DNA from: Sporosarcina sp. FSL W7-1349
Lineage (GTDB): Bacteria > Bacillota > Bacilli > Bacillales_A > Planococcaceae
Length of the DNA: 64,000 nt
Assembly: GCF_038003045.1 (NCBI RefSeq)
Contig: NZ_JBBOOK010000001.1
Span: forward strand, 1,240,001-1,304,000
Reading direction: 5' to 3'
How positions within the stretch are numbered: the first letter of the stretch is position 1; the number at the start of each line of letters is the position of its first letter. The position numbers and the translations under genes are program-made. This document shows, in pieces, positions 52,085 to 61,038 of the stretch. The notes below the pieces were generated by a model. It saw only the letters and a list, made by a program, of their open reading frames with translations, was not told where the DNA came from and searched no databases.

Positions 52085-52705
52085 TTACTGCAACTGTTCC
52101 GGCGGGTCCATCAGGTCATGGCCATGCTCGATTTCCTTGAACAAGGGACCGATGTTTTCCCCTTTCGCCATTCCGTTGCCCGTATTGGTGCGACCCAACT
52201 GTACTAACGCCTCATCCAATTTTTGCAGCAGGCGATCCACGTCCTCCTTCGTCGCCGGCTTTTTCCTCTCCGCCAACTGATAGCCAAGTTGGCCGCTCGG
52301 CTCGATCGTCGCCCATTGCACATCGGCAATCGTACCGATCCCCTTCTGCCGCAAGTGCATCTCCAGCTGATCCACCGAGAGCCGCAACTTCCGCAAATTC
52401 TCCACCTGCAGACGCCCGCCTTCAATGACAACAGCCGACCTGCCGGTAATTACTCCTTCCGCCCCGTCCCATTTCAACTGAAGCACTTCGATGACCAACA
52501 GCGTCCCAATCAATACCGCCGCCACGGCGAATGTCGTCCATACACTTTTCGAAGCCACGGGCTGAATCAACAACGTCCCGATGGAAATCATGATGACCGT
52601 CTGCGCAATTGTCATCTGCGAAATCGACTTCCTCCCCGACAACCGGAGCAGGAAAATGCCGACTACCAATATCAAAATCACTTGCCAAATCAAGCTTATA
52701 TCCAT
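52085..52705 (-). CDS. DUF421 (YetF/YdfR) membrane protein
   Basis: From the ATG behind GAGGAGGG the product is 206 residues, with three N-terminal membrane helices (IWQVILILVVGIFLLRLSGR; SQMTIAQTVIMISIGTLLIQ) and a soluble C-terminal domain (about 95-206; RLQVENLRKLRLSVDQLEMHLR-type segment). DUF421 proteins occur in several copies in spore formers; some act in spore assembly or germination. Confidence 0.88.
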   Translation of the reverse strand: MDISLIWQVILILVVGIFLLRLSGRKSISQMTIAQTVIMISIGTLLIQPVASKSVWTTFAVAAVLIGTLLVIEVLQLKWDGAEGVITGRSAVVIEGGRLQVENLRKLRLSVDQLEMHLRQKGIGTIADVQWATIEPSGQLGYQLAERKKPATKEDVDRLLQKLDEALVQLGRTNTGNGMAKGENIGPLFKEIEHGHDLMDPPEQLQ

Positions 52706-52723
52706 TCCAATCCCTCCTCGCAT

Positions 52724-53003
52724 ACTCTTCTTCAGTATCGCTCAGTGGGTTCTGTTCCATTCAGCCGCTCCCCGATGAAACAGGGGAACTCCGGCACTTT
52801 CCCTGTGAATGTAGTGTATGTGGCTTGAAGCGTGCAGGTCGGGCAGCGGGATAACGTCTTGAACAGAAATGACACAGTTGGAAATTCGGGCTTGCAAGCA
52901 AATAGTACGCGAAGGCAAGCATATGACCGGCGAATGTTAACAAGAAACACACTAATGCAAGCAACCGGTATCCAAGCGCAACCAACCTCGCCGCTATAAC
53001 GAA
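52724..53003. other. Intergenic stretch with loose GCAAG repeats
   Basis: No gene with a ribosome site is seen. Between 52890 and 52980 CAAG-type cores recur at 52895, 52916, 52941, 52959 and 52973, a degenerate version of the CTTGC array at 27651. Confidence 0.4.
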
Positions 53004-53048
53004 AAACGTTCCGAATCCCCTTCAGACGGGAACCCGGAACGCTTTTTT
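53004..53048. terminator. Terminator of the yhfH-like gene
   Basis: AACGTTCCG..CCC pairs with GGG..CGGAACGC; T-runs lie on both sides and the stem ends next to the yhfH stop. Confidence 0.78.
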
Positions 53049-53165
53049 TCATTCTTCATGACGGCCGATGCAACGTTCACATTCATACAACATGGACTCG
53101 CGATGCTCCTCGATTTTTGCACCGCATTCCTTGCAAATCTTTTCACTGTGGTTGTCTTTCTTCAT
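53049..53165 (-). CDS. YhfH-like small zinc-ribbon-type protein, 38 residues
   Basis: The ATG follows a perfect GAGGAGG by 7 bases. The protein carries two CxxC motifs (ICKECGAKI and YECERCIG), the layout of the tiny YhfH proteins of Bacillales, and probably binds zinc. Function unknown. It has its own terminator. Confidence 0.75.
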   Translation of the reverse strand: MKKDNHSEKICKECGAKIEEHRESMLYECERCIGRHEE

Positions 53166-53389
53166 CTTGTTTTCCTCCTCTTAATTTTATTTTCGGATTT
53201 CACTGTTTTGTAACAGTTATCTTTAATTACCCCTAGTATATAACAGACGAAACATTTTGTCACTCCATTCTGACAAAACAGTCTATTACGCGACCAATCA
53301 CCGTATGGCCGGACAAACCGAAGAAAGCCCGATCAGCTCGAATAAAACCACGTGAATAGTCCATAGTAGGACGGAAAGGAGTGTGTAGA

Positions 53390-53566
53390 ATGGGACGAGA
53401 CGAACATACAACAGGCGGGAAAAATTCCCGTTCGCTGCCGCAGACACCGAAAAACCAGAAAATCCAGCCGAAGAAAATGACAGAGGAAATCGCCAACGAG
53501 TTTGCCGAATTGCGCCAACCGAATGAAGCAAAACAAGCGAAAGACGAGAAAAAACAATACAGATAA
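53390..53566 (+). CDS. YfhD family small protein, 58 residues
   Basis: The ATG follows AAAGGAG. The sequence opens MGRDEHTTGGKNSRSLPQTP with basic and polar residues and continues with a helical MTEEIANEFAELRQ segment, matching YfhD of spore formers. Highly charged and without a membrane part. Role unknown. Confidence 0.72.
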   Translation: MGRDEHTTGGKNSRSLPQTPKNQKIQPKKMTEEIANEFAELRQPNEAKQAKDEKKQYR

Positions 53567-53650
53567 AAAAGCGCAGGATGCCAGCTCTTCCCGACAAGCT
53601 GCAGCTGGCTGTAAACATACCCAATTAAAAATTTTCCTACGTAACAAAGC

Positions 53651-53682
53651 AGCCGGACACAGCGCGTGTCCGGCTTTCTTTC
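53651..53682 (+). terminator. Terminator after the YfhD gene
   Basis: GCCGGACAC and GTGTCCGGC form a 9-bp perfect stem with a 5-nt loop followed by TTTCTTTC. Confidence 0.78.
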
Positions 53683-53727
53683 AGATTTAGGAATTTATAA
53701 AACGTAAAGCTGTGGATATCTTGATAA

Positions 53728-54162
53728 TCAGGCGTGTTTACGCTTTTGTTCTTCCGCCCCCTGCAATGCATGCCGTTCCCGGTAGGCCTGAATGCCTTTC
53801 CGGAATTGGGTTTGTCCCACCCCATGAACGAAATGAAACAGCAAAAACGCGAAAGGGGGCATTAACCAAAGCAAAAACCACCACGGACTATCCCGAATGC
53901 CGAGCGCCAAGCCGCCGAAGACACCTACGAGTACATAGAGGGCCGCAACATAACAAATACTAGCATAGAAGAGAAGAAACACGATGTTCACATACAGCAA
54001 GATGAGCGCCTGGACTCGCTTTCGATGGTTTCCCAGATGCCGGACGAGGTGCCAAGATTCCCGGATATCACGCGCCGACCGCCGGAACACCGACCCGACC
54101 GATTCCAACAACGGTCTCACGTCGGACCGCCCCCAGCCTTCAAAAAGCGATCCTGCACCCAT
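53728..54162 (-). CDS. Hypothetical membrane protein overlapping ytpB
   Basis: The 144-residue frame has two or three hydrophobic helices (ALILLYVNIVFLLFYASICY; WWFLLWLMPPFAFLLFHFV) between basic ends. As drawn it overlaps the 3' end of ytpB by 46 bp; a downstream start would shorten the overlap. No family is recognised. Coupling to ytpB is likely. Confidence 0.6.
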   Translation of the reverse strand: MGAGSLFEGWGRSDVRPLLESVGSVFRRSARDIRESWHLVRHLGNHRKRVQALILLYVNIVFLLFYASICYVAALYVLVGVFGGLALGIRDSPWWFLLWLMPPFAFLLFHFVHGVGQTQFRKGIQAYRERHALQGAEEQKRKHA

Positions 54163-55205
54163 CGATATCCACAGCTGTTCCAGTAGAAAAAGCGGCTTAC
54201 CGCTCCGCCCTGCTTCAACAACTTCCGCGCAAGCGGCTTCACATCCTTCTGCGCACTCACTTTCCGATCGGATAAATAAATCCCCAGCAACCCGCGGATG
54301 ATCAGCTTATGGAATCGGGCATCTGGCAAATTGGACGCATACGCATCCGCCACATTGAAAAAATATAATAAGCGATCGAATAGGTCCTCCACAGTGTCAT
54401 AATAAAAACAGAAATTCAGATCGCCGCCTTCCCGATCCTCCTCCTGGTCAATCAAATAATCCAGCATAATATGCAGCCCCTGGATGAACGGAAAATACCC
54501 CTGATAGATCAGATCCGGATAAGTATCCTGGAAATCCGGCCGCAGCGCATACGACACCAAGCAAAAAATCCCGAGCGTTGACCCGGCGCAAGCCGAAAAC
54601 TCATGCCATCCCATCTCAGGCAATCCGTTCCGATGTTTCGCAAACCATGCCTGCAAGCGGTCCACCCGCTCTTCCTGCCGCACATGCTTATGTATTTGCA
54701 AATCCGAATACACCCGGCATAATTTCTGTAAATAAGGCTGAATGAATTCATAATGCGGCATCGTTCCGAGTACCGACTGGCACGTATGCATCAATTCCAC
54801 CAAATACCCACCGTCGTCCCGATCATTCCGGAACCGATAATACGCCCGGACCGGCGCTCCGACAGTCACTGCATCCTCCATCGCTTCATGCAGCGCGGCG
54901 AAATCATCTGGATCGAGCGACGTGCTCCGATCGCAAAGATTATCCAAATAATCGCTGATCGTCTGGTACGCCACGATAAAACGGATCGCCTCGTCTTTCC
55001 GCCCGAGCGCCGTCAACGCCAGAATTGCCCCGCCTTCGCAATGGAACGTCTTCTGCTCGATACTCGCCAGCGCCTGCCGCCGCAACTCCGCATTTGGAAT
55101 CAAGTCGGCGCGCTGTTTCCAATAACGCAGTTCCTCATGGACGACCGGCATCACATCGCGATACACACGGCTCATCAACGCCATTGGCTGTATAGGTACG
55201 GACAT
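54117..55205 (-). CDS. ytpB: Tetraprenyl-beta-curcumene synthase (DUF2600, YtpB)
   Basis: The 362-residue product has the YtpB/DUF2600 features: YRDVMPVVHEELRYWKQRA near residue 16, ALASIEQKTFHCEGGAILAL near 45, AYQTISDYLDNLCDRSTSLD near 80 and DDGGYLVELMHTCQ near 130. YtpB cyclises tetraprenyl (heptaprenyl-type) diphosphate and starts C35 terpene synthesis in Bacillus; it lacks the classical class I DDxxD arrangement. The usual ytpA lysophospholipase neighbour is missing; a small membrane protein overlaps its end instead. Confidence 0.9.
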   Translation of the reverse strand: MSVPIQPMALMSRVYRDVMPVVHEELRYWKQRADLIPNAELRRQALASIEQKTFHCEGGAILALTALGRKDEAIRFIVAYQTISDYLDNLCDRSTSLDPDDFAALHEAMEDAVTVGAPVRAYYRFRNDRDDGGYLVELMHTCQSVLGTMPHYEFIQPYLQKLCRVYSDLQIHKHVRQEERVDRLQAWFAKHRNGLPEMGWHEFSACAGSTLGIFCLVSYALRPDFQDTYPDLIYQGYFPFIQGLHIMLDYLIDQEEDREGGDLNFCFYYDTVEDLFDRLLYFFNVADAYASNLPDARFHKLIIRGLLGIYLSDRKVSAQKDVKPLARKLLKQGGAVSRFFYWNSCGYRWVQDRFLKAGGGPT

Positions 55206-55359
55206 CTTCGTAACACCTCATTCCCTCGTCGAACCCTTGCCAATTCCTAGCTTTTTCTCAATCTTACCATTTTCTAGAGGTAAACAAAAGATAGGCTCCC
55301 TGGCCGACTAATAGGAATTCCGACGTCACATCCGTCAACTTGAAAGAAATGCTGTGAGA

Positions 55360-55607
55360 TGATGAAAACAACTCTTTCTCGTCCCGCACGTCTTGGGATT
55401 CATCTTCTCACTTCTCCTGTCGCTCATCGCCCTCGGCGTAGTTAAATCCGATCTGACTTTCAAGGAGGGCACGACGATTTTAGTTGTCACCGCGATCGTT
55501 CCTGTTCAAAGGAAAACGTCGACAGCAAAACGCTTTACATGAACATCGGATACGCCCTATTTTTTGGGCTTGTGCCCATTTTCAAAAAGTTATTTGCGAT
55601 GATTTAG
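55360..55607 (+). pseudogene. Relic of cytochrome aa3 quinol oxidase subunit IV (QoxD/CyoD-like)
   Basis: In one frame the strand reads HVLGFIFSLLLSLIALGVV and FKEGTTILVVTAIV; after a deletion and frame change it reads KTLYMNIGYALFFGLVPIF to a TAG. These are the first and last helices of small heme-copper oxidase subunit IV. The middle helix is missing and the frames do not join, so the gene is dead. No other oxidase gene is nearby, suggesting a lone stranded fragment. Confidence 0.65.
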
Positions 55608-55619
55608 GTTAGTTGATAG

Positions 55620-55653
55620 AAACCGGGTCGCCTCTTAAGCGGATCCGGTTTTT
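55620..55653 (+). terminator. Terminator after the oxidase relic
   Basis: AAACCGG and CCGGTTT pair with partial inner pairing, then five T; probably the original terminator of the dead gene. Confidence 0.7.
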
Positions 55654-55680
55654 CATTTCTTCCAAGTGTCAATTTATTTC

Positions 55681-56679
55681 TTACTGAATGTCCTTCTGAA
55701 GGTCTTTCACTTCCTTCGCAGACAATTTGGTGACATGGGCGATTGTTTCAATCGGCATGTTTTCCGCCAATAGTTTTTTTGCAATGTTTCGCCGTTCCTC
55801 CATTCTCCCTTCCTGTCTCCCTACTTGTCTGCCTTCTATTCTGCCTTCCAATTTCCCTTCCTGTTTGCCTTCCAACCTTTCCATTTCGAATACGCTAGCG
55901 ATTGTCGGGGAAGCGTTTTCCTTATTGTATAGTTGCATCAGTTCTTTCTCCTTTCCAAGTATAGGGTAGATATCCTGGACTAATTGCTGTTCCCATTCTT
56001 TGGGCAGCCGCAATAGAAAATCGACGAAATGAAAGACCGCTTGTACTGCCTTGTGGGAATAATTGGGATTGCGCACGACTTCCCGCATCAGTCTGCGTTT
56101 GAACAGATACCTCTTCCGTTCTTCATCTTCCGTCTCGTGCAACACTTTTGCCGCCAGAACAATTTTGCTGAACAGTTTGTCGGAACGTCGCAACTCCTTC
56201 CAGTCATATTCAAGAATCTTACGATTAGTATACGCATAATGAAGCGTCGTGCCAAAATAACTGTAGCTGAATTCCTCTGGCGCGTTATTTCGATGAGGCG
56301 AAGTGTGGATGGCCATTGCGGTAATCCGTTCCCCATAACGATCGAAAATCCGATAGAAATATTGGAACATGCGCAGCGAAAAATCCGTTTCGTTCGAACT
56401 TTGCACTTCCACATGCACTAAAATCCACTGAGCTTCCCCGCTTTTCAGATGGACTTTTATCAACTGATCCGCTGAACGACGCCCTTTCTTTTCATCGACC
56501 ACTTCCTGAAACAATTCTTGTTGCAGAAAATCCTGTCCCTTCGAGAAATCGACCTGTCCATGCAATTCCGGAGCAAAGAATACGAGGAATTCTTCAAACA
56601 ACTCTCCAATGACTTTTTTCCACAAACCATCCTGACCCACAGGCCTCTTTTCATAAGAAATCGGATTTTCCTTGATCAT
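55681..56679 (-). CDS. Rpn/PD-(D/E)XK nuclease family putative transposase
   Basis: The product has 332 residues from the ATG at 56679; six codons more are possible. It begins with FFAPELHGQVDFSKGQDFL, then the nuclease core with WILVHVEVQSS (E-x-Q) near residue 88 and later an all-helical region. Near the end Gly-Arg/Lys-Glu repeats (EGKLEGRIEGRQVGRQEGR) precede a helix-turn-helix-like tail, a common trait of the family. Rpn proteins promote RecA-independent recombination in E. coli. This copy looks intact. Confidence 0.85.
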   Translation of the reverse strand: MIKENPISYEKRPVGQDGLWKKVIGELFEEFLVFFAPELHGQVDFSKGQDFLQQELFQEVVDEKKGRRSADQLIKVHLKSGEAQWILVHVEVQSSNETDFSLRMFQYFYRIFDRYGERITAMAIHTSPHRNNAPEEFSYSYFGTTLHYAYTNRKILEYDWKELRRSDKLFSKIVLAAKVLHETEDEERKRYLFKRRLMREVVRNPNYSHKAVQAVFHFVDFLLRLPKEWEQQLVQDIYPILGKEKELMQLYNKENASPTIASVFEMERLEGKQEGKLEGRIEGRQVGRQEGRMEERRNIAKKLLAENMPIETIAHVTKLSAKEVKDLQKDIQ

Positions 56680-56810
56680 GATTGAAACCACTATCAAACA
56701 CCTCCATTTATTTCTGACTATTGAATCAATTATAATCTAACAGAACGTATGTTTCAATAACTTTTAATAACTATGTACAAACTTGCACATGCACTTCCAT
56801 TTCTTCAAGT

Positions 56811-57131
56811 CTACTCTTTCCCCGGCAAAATCCCATTCGTGATTTCGTGTAGCACCTTTCTTAAAATCCAACTCCATAGGCTGAGCGTCAACAAGACAAT
56901 CAGCACAAAAACGACAAACCGGACTGCTGAATATGAAAATTGCCGGGCGATCCAGTTTCCTCCGTAATAGATGCTGACAAACGCGATACCTACCGCAGCG
57001 AGGAAGGAAAGCAAGGCGAACACCGACTGGGAGAAGGATAATTCCCTTACGACCTTCCTATTTTTCGCAACAACATAGATACCCATCACGATACAGAACA
57101 CCGATACTAATAAATCTTCCAATGAAAGCAC
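56811..57131 (-). CDS. Hypothetical four-helix membrane protein
   Basis: The 106-residue product has three or four hydrophobic segments (VSVFCIVMGIYVV; SVFALLSFLAAVGIAFVSIY; FVVFVLIVLLTLSLWSWIL). No family is recognised. It starts 5 bp downstream of the DUF4181 stop, so the two form an operon. Confidence 0.72.
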   Translation of the reverse strand: MLSLEDLLVSVFCIVMGIYVVAKNRKVVRELSFSQSVFALLSFLAAVGIAFVSIYYGGNWIARQFSYSAVRFVVFVLIVLLTLSLWSWILRKVLHEITNGILPGKE

Positions 57132-57136
57132 CTCCC

Positions 57137-57541
57137 TTATGTAAACAAGTGAACCCAGTCAAACCGGATCGCCATTACCAACACAGAAATGAAAAACAAT
57201 CCTTCACTACCCGTCAAAATGGCCCGTTTCGGTTCAGGCCCAGCAGTCTTCTCGAAAAACACCCGGACGCCCGTGTCCAAACCGATTTGCAGCATCCAGA
57301 CAATCAGCAACAAGTCGGGGGTCGCATCGTGAGAAAGAACTTGGTTCAACGTAAGCAAGAGGAGCACAAGAAAGACAAGCCGGAGCCCCCAGTCGATTTT
57401 CCGATGCAATCCGTTGACGTGATTGTATGATAAAGTGCTCTTCTCTTTTTCCAAATTAAGCGCCTTGCGCAACCCAAGCTGAATGCCGCTATTCAACGCA
57501 AATATGCCTAATACGAACAGCATGAACTTGATCCAAAGCAT
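57137..57541 (-). CDS. DUF4181 membrane protein
   Basis: The 134-residue product has four hydrophobic segments and the central STLSYNHVNGLHRKIDWGLR that I associate with DUF4181 proteins of Bacillales. It is followed by another membrane protein gene. Function unknown. Confidence 0.75.
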   Translation of the reverse strand: MLWIKFMLFVLGIFALNSGIQLGLRKALNLEKEKSTLSYNHVNGLHRKIDWGLRLVFLVLLLLTLNQVLSHDATPDLLLIVWMLQIGLDTGVRVFFEKTAGPEPKRAILTGSEGLFFISVLVMAIRFDWVHLFT

Positions 57542-57709
57542 GAATTCTCCTCCCCGCTAATACTCTGGTATACAATACGATTTACAAGGATTGGAAGTTT
57601 CATAACAGAAACAGGAGCCTCCCTTAAAATCGATCACTTTCAAGACGACGTCGGGACTTGTCCCGACATATTCTTTATTTAAATCCCTCTTAAGTTCTTT
57701 GGTTATTGG

Positions 57710-57820
57710 TGGGGTCAAGTTGTCCCGACTACAGCGGGTCAGTTCGTCCCCTCTGTCAGGGCCATGTTGTCCTTCTCCTTCGGAACATGCTGACCCGTCC
57801 AAGGGGACACTTTAGTCCGA
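57710..57820. repeat. Short degenerate GTCCC/TGACCC repeat
   Basis: On the minus strand the pattern GGGACrAnnTGrCCC recurs four or five times at 22-24-bp spacing. A small GTCGGGAC-TT-GTCCCGAC palindrome lies nearby at 57650-57667. No gene is supported in 57542-57820. Confidence 0.5.
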
Positions 57821-58218
57821 CACGATTTGACATTTCGATTGAAATTCATGAAGAAATAAATTCATAATATCCCACTCCTATGTATACTGACTTTACTTAG
57901 TAAATAGGTACTGAGTAAGGAAAAGGATACAGGGTTGGATGAAAATTTTTTTGGAAAATGAACCAGCAACCAACTTTTTTATTTTTTTAATAAGGATTTT
58001 CTTGTTAAATGTTAAAGATTTAGAGGAATGATTCCAGGATGAGGTAAATGAGAATTCAAATCGTGGATAGCTAATCAAATCTCTTGCAAAATTTCTCTTC
58101 AGTCTCCTACAAAGGAAAAATATACCATACAACACAAATGTCTGATATCATAGAAAAAAGGATTCAGGCCGAATAGTTCTATGAGTCCCCACATATGAAA
58201 ATGAAGAGAGGGTTTGAT
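57821..58218. other. AT-rich intergenic stretch
   Basis: No gene with a ribosome site or family similarity is seen. The stretch is clearly richer in A+T than its surroundings and probably contains the promoter of the NERD gene. Confidence 0.5.
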
Positions 58219-59046
58219 ATGGCAGAAGCTTTCCTAGAAGGCATTAGCGCAGTCTTATTACCACTTCTATTGTCATCCTGGTTTCCGTTTTTTCTCCTTC
58301 TGCTACTTGCATCCGCGATTTTGAATAGAAAACTCCCGGTAATCAAAGGAGCCATCGGCGAGCGAGCGGTCAATCGGAAGTTGAGGAAATTAGGAGCGGA
58401 GTATACGGTGTACCATGATCTCTATGTACCCAATGGCGAAAGGGGGCTGACGCAAGTAGACCACGTCGTCACTTCCCCATTCGGCCTATTCGTCATCGAG
58501 ACGAAGCATTACAGCGGATGGATTTTTGGGGATGAATACCAGCAAGATTGGACGCAAGTCATATATAAACGAAAAGAAAAGCTCTACAATCCGATCCGGC
58601 AAAATTACGGACATATTCAAGCAATCAAATCGTATATGGAAAAGGAATATTTAAGCGAAATCCATTCTATTATCGCATTTTCTGATAGTGTGCAATTCAA
58701 ATTCAAAAATAATTTTAAATCTGCCAAGGTTGTTCATTTTGGCAATCTACTGGATGCAATTAAAGAACAGCATGACAGAAAGTTAACCGTTACAGAGCTT
58801 CAGGAAATCAACCAAGCGCTGGATCGATTAGCCGGGCAAGATAAAAAAATGAAACGACAGCTCAAAAAAGAACATGTGCAAAACATCAAAAGAAAAATCC
58901 AGAGCCGTCCAACAGGAGCAAAATCGAATGGACAATCCGCGTGTCCACGGTGCGGCGGAAATTTATCGAAACGAAATGGAAAGTACGGAGAGTTTTGGGG
59001 TTGCAGCAATTTCCCGAAATGCAGATATACTGGGAAAGTAGCGTAA
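58219..59046 (+). CDS. NERD domain nuclease-related protein with topoisomerase-type zinc finger
   Basis: From the ATG behind GAGAGGG the product is 275 residues: an N-terminal membrane helix (about 14-34), a NERD domain (about 42-160; [38 protein letters not shown] with the E-x-K pattern), a basic helical region and a C4 zinc finger (CPRCGG...[10 protein letters not shown]) at the C-terminus as in type I topoisomerases. NERD is a restriction-endonuclease-like fold. DNA processing at the membrane is inferred. Confidence 0.9.
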   Translation: MAEAFLEGISAVLLPLLLSSWFPFFLLLLLASAILNRKLPVIKGAIGERAVNRKLRKLGAEYTVYHDLYVPNGERGLTQVDHVVTSPFGLFVIETKHYSGWIFGDEYQQDWTQVIYKRKEKLYNPIRQNYGHIQAIKSYMEKEYLSEIHSIIAFSDSVQFKFKNNFKSAKVVHFGNLLDAIKEQHDRKLTVTELQEINQALDRLAGQDKKMKRQLKKEHVQNIKRKIQSRPTGAKSNGQSACPRCGGNLSKRNGKYGEFWGCSNFPKCRYTGKVA

Positions 59047-59191
59047 GTCGACATTTTTTTAGAAATATTAATGAATATATAAAACGCTCCAAGGCACTGA
59101 TGTTTCACACTAAAATTTTGGGCTTTAGTAAAAAACGTGATGTTATCGCAACGGAATTCAGGTGGCTCACGCTTGTTTCCCCAAATAAAAT

Positions 59192-59227
59192 CTGTACCTC
59201 AATTCATTTTTGAAGTACAGGTTTTTC
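59192..59227 (+). terminator. Terminator-like hairpin
   Basis: CTGTAC.TCA pairs with TGA.GTACAG, followed by GTTTTTC. It lies 146 bp after the NERD stop. Confidence 0.7.
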
Positions 59228-59259
59228 ATTTTCACCCAAAGCCACCCAAATCAACCGCT

Positions 59260-59562
59260 TCACTCCACCTTTTCCACCGAAATCGTTTTGATTTGAAGCG
59301 GGGAACTTTCCATCACTTCCCCGTTGTAAGTCACTTCCACCCGGTCCCCGTTCTCAAAGGTCTCTTCTTTATTCACCGACAAATTAATAGTGACTTCCGA
59401 TCCCGAGCGGAGAATCGACTCGCCTTCGTCTACCAGAACGAGTGCCGAGTGACCACGGCTGTCTTGAATCATTCCCGTGAAGGTGAATGTCTCTTCCTTT
59501 CTATCGCATGCTGCCAGCAAAGCGATCAGCACGAAGCCAATCACCACTTGTCGTATACCCAA
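59260..59562 (-). CDS. DUF3221 (YobA-like) lipoprotein
   Basis: The 100-residue product has a lipoprotein signal with LLAAC at about residues 15-19 and a small beta-rich domain with FTGMIQDSRGHSALVLVDEG and GDRVEVTYNGEVMESSPLQI, typical of DUF3221 proteins. Function unknown; attached to the outer face of the membrane. Confidence 0.82.
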   Translation of the reverse strand: MGIRQVVIGFVLIALLAACDRKEETFTFTGMIQDSRGHSALVLVDEGESILRSGSEVTINLSVNKEETFENGDRVEVTYNGEVMESSPLQIKTISVEKVE

Positions 59563-59684
59563 ACAATCCCTCCTTCGCCCATTGGACGGCCTTTCCGCTT
59601 ATTGGTTACAATTTCCGTCTCGCGGTTTGCCCCCTTCCCATCCAGGCAATACTAAAGAAAAACAGTTGGCAGGTGACAAAGCGG

Positions 59685-60185
59685 ATGGCATCCAAAACAA
59701 TTCATTGGGAAAATCGTTCCGCGTTTGCGAAGCGGAACTTGTGGGCGGGCATTCTGTTCGGGCTCGGATTTGTGGCGTTCATTGACGAAACGGTATTCCA
59801 CCAATTGCTCCATTGGCATAAATTTTATGATAAATCGACGGTCGCCATCGGGCTCGTGTCGGACGGGCTGTTCCATGCGTTCAGCTGGTTTGCGACGGTC
59901 GGCGGGCTGTTCCTCGTAGCGGATCTGGCTCGAAGGCAGGCGCTTTGGCATAAGATGTTCTGGGGCGGCAAGCTGCTCGGCGGCGGCGCGTTCCAACTCT
60001 ATGACGGAACGATCCAACATAAGGTAATGAGGATCCACCAGATCCGCTACAATGTCGAAATTCTTCCGTATGACTTAGTGTGGAATATCTCGGCAGTGAT
60101 CCTGATTTTGATCGGTATGCTGTTGATTTCTTCTGCACGTCGCGACGAACGGCAGGCGAAAGGAGCGGTCGTCCATGCATCCTGA
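59685..60185 (+). CDS. DUF2243 membrane protein
   Basis: From the ATG with AGGTGA upstream the product is 166 residues with four membrane helices and FGLGFVAFIDETVFHQLLHW near residue 26 and QLYDGTIQHKVMRIHQIRYN near 102, typical of DUF2243. The conserved His and Glu residues suggest metal or heme handling. It overlaps the CtaG-like gene by 11 bp. Confidence 0.88.
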   Translation: MASKTIHWENRSAFAKRNLWAGILFGLGFVAFIDETVFHQLLHWHKFYDKSTVAIGLVSDGLFHAFSWFATVGGLFLVADLARRQALWHKMFWGGKLLGGGAFQLYDGTIQHKVMRIHQIRYNVEILPYDLVWNISAVILILIGMLLISSARRDERQAKGAVVHAS

Positions 60186-60954
60186 ACCGTTCGTCTGGAC
60201 GTTCACCGATTGGTTTTTCGGCATTCCCGCCCTCCTCGCCATTATCCTATACACGACGGCCGTCCGTACAAGCAACCGGCGCAGCAATCTCCGCCTGTGG
60301 CCTTGGCACCGGACGCTGTTCTGGCTACTTGGCGTGCTGTTAGTCGCCCTTGCGCTCGTCGGACCACTCGCCCGTCGCTCGCATGATGGTTTCGTCGCGC
60401 ATATGGTCGGACATCTGCTCCTCGGGATGCTCGGGCCGTTACTTCTCGCACTCGCCGCCCCGATGACGCTGCTGCTCCGGACGCTTCCTGTCCGCGCGGC
60501 GCGGAAAATGAGCCGGCTTCTGAAAAGTCCGGTCGCCCGCTTCTATACGCACCCGATCGTCGCGTCAATATTGAACATCGGGGGACTCTGGCTATTGTAT
60601 ACGACGCCTCTATATGAAGCTATGCACCACCATATATGGCTTCATATCATGATCCACATCCATGTTTTCGCAGCTGGCTATCTTTTTACGATCTCCCTGC
60701 TTTATATTGATCCCGTTGCGCACCGGCTCAGCTTTCGGTACCGCACGACTATCTTCATCTTTGCATTGGCGGGGCATGGCATCCTGTCAAAGTTCCTGTA
60801 CGCCTATCCGCCCGCGGGTGTCCCGGTCGAACAAGCCCGCTCCGGCGCGATGTTCATGTATTACGGGGGCGATGCGGTTGATTTGATCCTCATCATCCTG
60901 CTGTTCCAGCAATGGTACAGGTCGATTCGCGTGCCACAGCTATCCAACGCCTGA
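60175..60954 (+). CDS. Caa3-type CtaG cytochrome oxidase assembly-like protein
   Basis: The 259-residue product has seven hydrophobic helices and conserved His positions (HMVGHLLLGMLGPLLLALAA near residue 75, IWLHIMIHIHVFAAGYLF near 153, ALAGHGILSKFLYA near 200). It fits the CtaG family needed for copper delivery to caa3 oxidase, coupled to DUF2243. No oxidase genes are adjacent, so its client lies elsewhere. Confidence 0.88.
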   Translation: MHPEPFVWTFTDWFFGIPALLAIILYTTAVRTSNRRSNLRLWPWHRTLFWLLGVLLVALALVGPLARRSHDGFVAHMVGHLLLGMLGPLLLALAAPMTLLLRTLPVRAARKMSRLLKSPVARFYTHPIVASILNIGGLWLLYTTPLYEAMHHHIWLHIMIHIHVFAAGYLFTISLLYIDPVAHRLSFRYRTTIFIFALAGHGILSKFLYAYPPAGVPVEQARSGAMFMYYGGDAVDLILIILLFQQWYRSIRVPQLSNA

Positions 60955-60992
60955 TGAGGAAATCCCCCTGGAAATGGGAGTCTTCATTACTC

Positions 60993-61032
60993 CACCTCCT
61001 TCGTCCTTACATATAGTACAACGAAGGAGGTG
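60993..61032 (+). promoter_or_regulatory. Hairpin enclosing the ribosome binding site of the next gene
   Basis: CACCTCCTTCGT (60993-61004) and ACGAAGGAGGTG (61021-61032) are perfectly complementary over 12 bp with a 16-nt loop. The second arm contains the GGAGG ribosome site of the small gene at 61039; five T follow. It may be a translational switch or a terminator for ctaG that doubles as leader. Confidence 0.7.
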
Positions 61033-61038
61033 TTTTTC

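Noticed and set aside
57557..57802. 81-codon frame on the minus strand with a Cys-rich end
   Set aside because: It runs through degenerate repeats, has no ribosome site and matches no family.
57893..58135. 80-codon Lys/Phe-rich frame on the minus strand
   Set aside because: It lies in an AT-rich stretch with biased composition and no ribosome site.
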